The position numbers and the translations under genes are program-made. Positions 62,678 to 64,000 of a stretch of DNA of 64,000 bases are shown piece after piece; position 1 is the first letter of the stretch, and the number at the start of each line of letters is the position of its first letter. The notes below the pieces were generated by a model. It was given only the letters and a program-made list of their open reading frames with translations. It was not told where the DNA came from and ran no database searches. This stretch comes from Sorangium cellulosum So0157-2 (GTDB lineage Bacteria > Myxococcota_A > Polyangia > Polyangiales > Polyangiaceae). The stretch lies in the NCBI RefSeq assembly GCF_000418325.1, contig NC_021658.1, forward strand, positions 3,796,001 to 3,860,000, given 5' to 3'.

Positions 62678-64000
62678 TCAGAGCTTCGCGTCCGTCCCGA
62701 GCCGCGGACCGAGGCCGAGCGCGAGCTCGCCGGACCCGCGCGCGAGCAGCGGGGGGCCAGGCGCCGCGGGCTCCCCGGCGCCCGGCAGGCGGAAGGGCGG
62801 ACGGCGGCCGAGCGCCGCGTCCAGGCCGAGCCGACCCTGGCCGAGCGCGGCGCGCGCGGCCGCGCCGAGGACGTGCACCCGCGTCCCGGCCGGCGCCTCC
62901 CGCTCCGCCGCGCGCCGCACGCGGGCGATCCGCTCGGGCGAGGCGCCCGCGGACGGCGGCAAGTAGACGAGGATCTCGCCGCGCCCCGGCAGCAGCGGCT
63001 CCACCGCCGCGCCGTCGCCCCGCTCGAGGCGCGCCGCGCCGAGCATCGGCTCGCGGCCGAGCACGGCCCGCGGCGGGCGGCCGGCGTGGGGCAGCACCGT
63101 GGCGCAGCCGAGGGGCAGCGCGCCGCCGAGCAGGAGCGCCGCGCCGCGCTGCCCCGCCTCGACCACGCGGACGCCCGGGCCCGCGTACCACCCGAGCACC
63201 TCCTCCAGCGCGGCGCGCGTGCCGCGCCGGCGGTGGACGTGGATCGCCGCCGCGAGCACCGCCCGCTGCTGCGGGACCGGCCACGCGGGGTCGAGCTCCA
63301 CGCCGAGGCGCTCGGCCAGCCACGGCAGCCAGCCGGGATCGGCCGAGAGCGGCGCGAACAGCCGCCCGAGGCGCGCGATCGACGCGCCGAGATCCACCTC
63401 CGCGGCCTCGAACAGCGACAGGAGCCGCGCGGTCAGGTCCCGGCCGGCCGGATCCTCGCTGTAGATCGCGGGCAGGTAGCGCAGGTACGACGCGCGCGGG
63501 TGCTCGACGCGGACCCACCGGACGAAGGGCGTCTGCCGCCCGTCGCCGTGGAGCGTCAGCCGCACCCAGGCGCACCGGCCCAGCGCGCCCCGCAGCGCGA
63601 CCTCGGCCGGCCGCCCCGGCGCGGGCGCGACGAGCTCCGCGGCCGGCGTCCAGCGCGGGTCGTCCTCCGCCGCCTCCGCGGCGATCGGATCCCAGCCCTC
63701 GCGCTCGTCGGGCTCGTCGACGGCGAGGACCTCCACCCGCACGCCGGACGCGGCCGACGGCGTCGGATCCACGAGCGCCGTCACCCGGTGCCACTCGGTG
63801 TCGGGCAGCCCGGCGTCGAGCGGACCGAGCACCACCCGGCCCTCGCGCGCGTGAAACCCCTCGGCCTCGAGCGTCACCGGGCGCACCGCGCAGCCCGCGC
63901 CGAGCCCGAAGAGCGCGCCGCCGCGGTACGCGAGCGCGCTCCACGCGTCGGCGGCGGCGCTCCAGCCCGTGGGCACGGCCTCGCCCCCGCGCACGCGCCA
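62678..64000 (-). CDS. P2 gpI-like baseplate/tail protein of the injection system (5' end off the window)
   Basis: At least 440 residues; the start lies beyond the right edge. The core ASYLRYLPAIYSEDPAGRDL, LLSLFEAAEVDLGASIARLG, DPGWLPWLAERLGVELD and VPQQRAVLAAAIHVHRRRGT is the tail protein I-type domain (TIGR02242/P2 gpI) of phage tails, R-type pyocins and eCIS. It corresponds to the Afp12/Pvc12 position. The visible N-terminal part is a beta-rich extension with carbohydrate-binding-like strands (TEWHRVTALVDPTPSAASGV). The C-terminus is variable and Ala/Gly/Pro-rich. It begins the visible minus-strand run of eCIS genes, followed after about 60 bases by the RYFYGMLL protein. Confidence 0.88.
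   Translation of the reverse strand, partial: WRVRGGEAVPTGWSAAADAWSALAYRGGALFGLGAGCAVRPVTLEAEGFHAREGRVVLGPLDAGLPDTEWHRVTALVDPTPSAASGVRVEVLAVDEPDEREGWDPIAAEAAEDDPRWTPAAELVAPAPGRPAEVALRGALGRCAWVRLTLHGDGRQTPFVRWVRVEHPRASYLRYLPAIYSEDPAGRDLTARLLSLFEAAEVDLGASIARLGRLFAPLSADPGWLPWLAERLGVELDPAWPVPQQRAVLAAAIHVHRRRGTRAALEEVLGWYAGPGVRVVEAGQRGAALLLGGALPLGCATVLPHAGRPPRAVLGREPMLGAARLERGDGAAVEPLLPGRGEILVYLPPSAGASPERIARVRRAAEREAPAGTRVHVLGAAARAALGQGRLGLDAALGRRPPFRLPGAGEPAAPGPPLLARGSGELALGLGPRLGTDAKL

Noticed and set aside
60432..64000. Complete prophage
   Set aside because: Only tail-type genes with an AAA+ ATPase and a DUF4157 effector are present; no capsid, terminase, portal or lysis gene is visible, and the order is that of eCIS.
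1..64000. tRNA, rRNA or known riboswitch genes
   Set aside because: I looked in the intergenic gaps and around the integrase for cloverleaf and T-loop sequences and saw none; a covariance-model scan would be needed to exclude them formally.

Overview
This window looks like a chromosomal segment of a myxobacterium, most likely of the Sorangium/Polyangium group. It has very high G+C with GC-saturated third codon positions, a Ser/Thr kinase fused to an ATPase and TPR region, ECF sigma factors beside large secreted repeat proteins, many lipoproteins, a sigma-54 activator, and a close relative of the A1408 16S rRNA methyltransferase (Kmr/KamB type) known from Sorangium. Because of the base composition almost every gene is shadowed by long meaningless open frames on the other strand.

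Left third (1-28 kb): a truncated kinase-ATPase regulator; a polymorphic-toxin module (Rhs protein with a deaminase-like tip, an overlapping HEAT-repeat gene as candidate immunity, and a convergent small gene); an ECF sigma / transmembrane TPR / Cys-rich repeat lipoprotein locus; metabolic and regulatory singletons (two GNATs, a CBS-pair protein, a c-type cytochrome/beta-propeller protein, an Rpn-like protein, a vWA lipoprotein, shikimate dehydrogenase, a molybdopterin oxidoreductase, a trypsin-like protease). A 19-bp tandem array lies beside aroE and a nested inverted-repeat element follows the oxidoreductase.

Middle (28-45 kb): a lower-G+C integrative element with a tyrosine recombinase, a small DNA-binding candidate, two short divergent frameshifted genes and a perfect 9+3+9 operator-like palindrome. 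Then come an operon of PEGA and Gly-rich DUF1565 surface proteins with a divergent ECF sigma factor, a flavin amine oxidase, an IS21 remnant in which istA and istB fragments are fused, the rRNA methyltransferase, aminopeptidase N, and a repeat-rich noncoding stretch.

Right third (45-64 kb): a Uma2 nuclease-like protein, a membrane flippase-like protein, a TauD dioxygenase with RarD, then the 3' part of an extracellular contractile injection system (eCIS). Read on the minus strand it runs P2-gpI-like baseplate protein, two proteins specific to such loci, another accessory protein, a tape-measure-like protein and an AAA+ ATPase. A sigma-54 activator, a coiled-coil protein and a DUF4157 effector with a probable His-Me finger nuclease tip lie beside it. 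Sheath, tube and spike genes would be expected beyond the right edge.

Several genes are broken by single-base shifts, often in G or C runs, and one break coincides with a 16-base match to an Illumina adapter. Part of the fragmentation may therefore be assembly error rather than biology.
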